16,656 nt of DNA from Candidatus Hydrogenedentota bacterium (lineage in GTDB: Bacteria; Hydrogenedentota; Hydrogenedentia; Hydrogenedentales; SLHB01). Position numbers and translations under genes: made by a program. The DNA lies in the NCBI GenBank assembly GCA_003552485.1, contig PUMX01000258.1:1-16656 (forward strand), read 5' to 3'. Numbering within the stretch: position 1 is the stretch's first letter; every line of letters starts with the position of its first letter. The notes beneath the pieces are model-generated. The model searched no databases and had not been told where the DNA came from. It worked only from the letters and a program-made list of their open reading frames with translations. Below, in pieces: positions 15,460 through 16,656 of this stretch.

Positions 15460-15473
15460 TGCTTCCTCCTCTC

Positions 15474-16025
15474 TTACATATTGGGCTTTGGTCCTTCTTC
15501 TCCGGCGGCGTCTTGAATCAACGTCTTCCACGCGGCAACGACGTCGTCAACAATCGCGCTTAGATTCCGATCGTCAGTGGCGATTACAGCGTCAGCCGCG
15601 GCGCGGTACAAGGGTAGCCGCCGCTCCAGGATTTCGCCAATCTCCTCGATAAAGGTTTGATCCCCGCTCAGTGACGGGCGGTCCGTCGCCGAACGCAGGC
15701 GTTCAGCAATAACATCCGGCTCCGCGGTCAACCAGACGAGCTTACCGTTGGTTCTCAAGGCGGAGACGTTTTCCTTCCGCTCCACCACTCCGCCGCCTGT
15801 ATCAATCACCAGGCGGTCTCGGGCGCCCAGTTCGCGGGCGAGCGCGGTCTCGGCGGCGCGAAAAGCCGGCCAACCGTGTGCGGCTACGTAATCGCTGATT
15901 GTGGCTCCGAGCCGGCGCTCGAGCTCCGTGTCCATCGTTACCAAGGCGCGGCGCAGCCGTTCGGCGGCTTGGCGCGCGACGGCCGACTTGCCCGAGCCGC
16001 GGTATCCAATGAGCACCAAATTCAC
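15474..16025 (-). CDS. aroK: Shikimate kinase
   Basis: A 183-residue P-loop kinase that phosphorylates shikimate at the 3-hydroxyl in aromatic amino acid synthesis. Walker A is GYRGSGKS (residues 7-14). D32 in MDTELERRLG aligns with the shikimate-binding Asp of the family; the position two residues earlier, often Asp, is Thr here. The FR..E motif (R56, E59), the GGGVV loop (77-81), the lid DRP (R116) and the closing RLPLYRAAAD helix are all present. The start is GTG at 16025, overlapping the aroE stop by 4 bp (GTGA), so translation is coupled. The C-terminal tail is longer than the core by about 10 residues. Confidence 0.95.
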   Translation of the reverse strand: MNLVLIGYRGSGKSAVARQAAERLRRALVTMDTELERRLGATISDYVAAHGWPAFRAAETALARELGARDRLVIDTGGGVVERKENVSALRTNGKLVWLTAEPDVIAERLRSATDRPSLSGDQTFIEEIGEILERRLPLYRAAADAVIATDDRNLSAIVDDVVAAWKTLIQDAAGEEGPKPNM

Positions 16026-16656
16026 GGGGCCGTTTCCGCCAGCGCGTCCGCCGCCACGCTTCGCATAGCGTCCACCGGCGCTGGCGCTCCGGTCCAGCGC
16101 TCAAACTGTAGCACCGCTTGATTCACCAGCATATCGATGCCGTGAACAATTTGGCAGCCTGCCGCCTTAGCGTCGCGCAGCAGCCGGGTCTCATGGGGAC
16201 GGTAGACCATGTCAAAGATGGCTTGCCCAGGCCGCAAGAGCCGAGCGGGAATAATCGTTGATTTATCTTCAGGCGTCATGCCTACCGACGTTCCCTGGAT
16301 CACCACGCCCGCCGCCGCCATGGCGGATGGAAGGTCGTTGCCGAGATCGCCTCCCTGGATGGGGACCTGAGTGTTCGCGCTGAGGTCCGCCACGAGCGTT
16401 TCCACTTTTGCGGAGGTGCGCCCGAGAATGGCGATGGACGCCGGATTCGCGATTTCCGCTACGGCGAAAGCGACTGCGCGGACCGCCCCGCCCGCTCCCG
16501 TAAAGACAACATGTTTCCCATTGAGCGAAACGCCGGCGTCGGCGAGCGCTTTGAGCGCGCCCGGCCCGTCAGTGGTCAGCCCGATAAGCCAGCCGTCTTC
16601 GTTCACAATCGTGTTGACGCTGCCCACGTGGCGCGCCATGGGTTCGATTTCGTCGA
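16022..16656 (-). CDS. aroE: Shikimate dehydrogenase, C-terminal part (gene runs off the window)
   Basis: The gene is open to the right edge; about 210 C-terminal codons are visible, and the ATG at 16639 is internal, since the preceding codons (DEIEP) continue the family pattern. Visible motifs are GSVNTIV, the catalytic-site TTDG (usually NTDG; the Asp is kept), the NADP-binding loop GAGGAVRA followed by GRTSAKVE, GTSVGM, DMVYRPHETRLL and HGIDMLVNQAVLQFERWTG. The enzyme reduces 3-dehydroshikimate to shikimate with NADPH, the step just before AroK, and the two genes overlap by 4 bp. The substrate-binding N-terminal half with its catalytic Lys is outside the window. Confidence 0.96.
   Translation of the reverse strand, partial: DEIEPMARHVGSVNTIVNEDGWLIGLTTDGPGALKALADAGVSLNGKHVVFTGAGGAVRAVAFAVAEIANPASIAILGRTSAKVETLVADLSANTQVPIQGGDLGNDLPSAMAAAGVVIQGTSVGMTPEDKSTIIPARLLRPGQAIFDMVYRPHETRLLRDAKAAGCQIVHGIDMLVNQAVLQFERWTGAPAPVDAMRSVAADALAETAP

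Overview
The window is a GC-rich bacterial chromosome segment made mostly of housekeeping genes. It reads as a Gram-negative or deep-branching uncultured lineage: the phoH, 7TM-HD, ybeY, CNNM synteny, the eno and ftsB/divIC pairing and an EIIA-zinc ribbon fusion would fit a PVC- or Hydrogenedentota-like genome. That placement is a guess; no rRNA or other phylogenetic marker lies in the window. I found no tRNA, rRNA, CRISPR array, insertion sequence or prophage.

Layout. At 1-209 (minus) is the 5' end of a DUF262/GmrSD-type gene cut by the window edge. A 417 bp divergent spacer follows, then a plus-strand calcineurin-like phosphoesterase (627-1622). This converges on a long minus-strand block, read from right to left: enolase (11211-9919), a hairpin, a candidate promoter, an FtsB/DivIC-like septum protein (9663-9346), PhoH (9213-8212), a 7TM-HD phosphohydrolase (8215-5705), YbeY (5705-5232), two tandem CNNM/CorC transporters (5204-3678 and 3681-2395) and a DUF502 membrane protein (2417-1653). 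From phoH to DUF502 the genes overlap by 1-23 bp or, at the ybeY-CNNM junction, sit within about 30 bp of each other, so they look like one operon joining RNA metabolism and ribosome maturation (PhoH, YbeY) to membrane signalling and ion transport (7TM-HD, CNNM). Enolase diverges across 591 bp from sucC-sucD (11803-13811, plus), which overlap by 4 bp and encode the two subunits of succinyl-CoA synthetase.

The right end is again minus strand: aroE (partial at the edge), aroK, a 61-codon unknown ORF and an EIIA(Ntr)-zinc ribbon fusion with its own candidate promoter. Between that gene and sucD lies a decayed gene: a cyclic nucleotide-binding domain readable only across three frames.

The points most worth a second look are that broken domain (13840-14178), a PhoH reading frame that keeps its conserved N-terminus but has no ATG/GTG/TTG start there (a CTG start is likely), the EIIA-zinc ribbon fusion, and the DUF262 gene entering from the left edge. 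I do not see a convincing new multi-gene system wholly inside the window.
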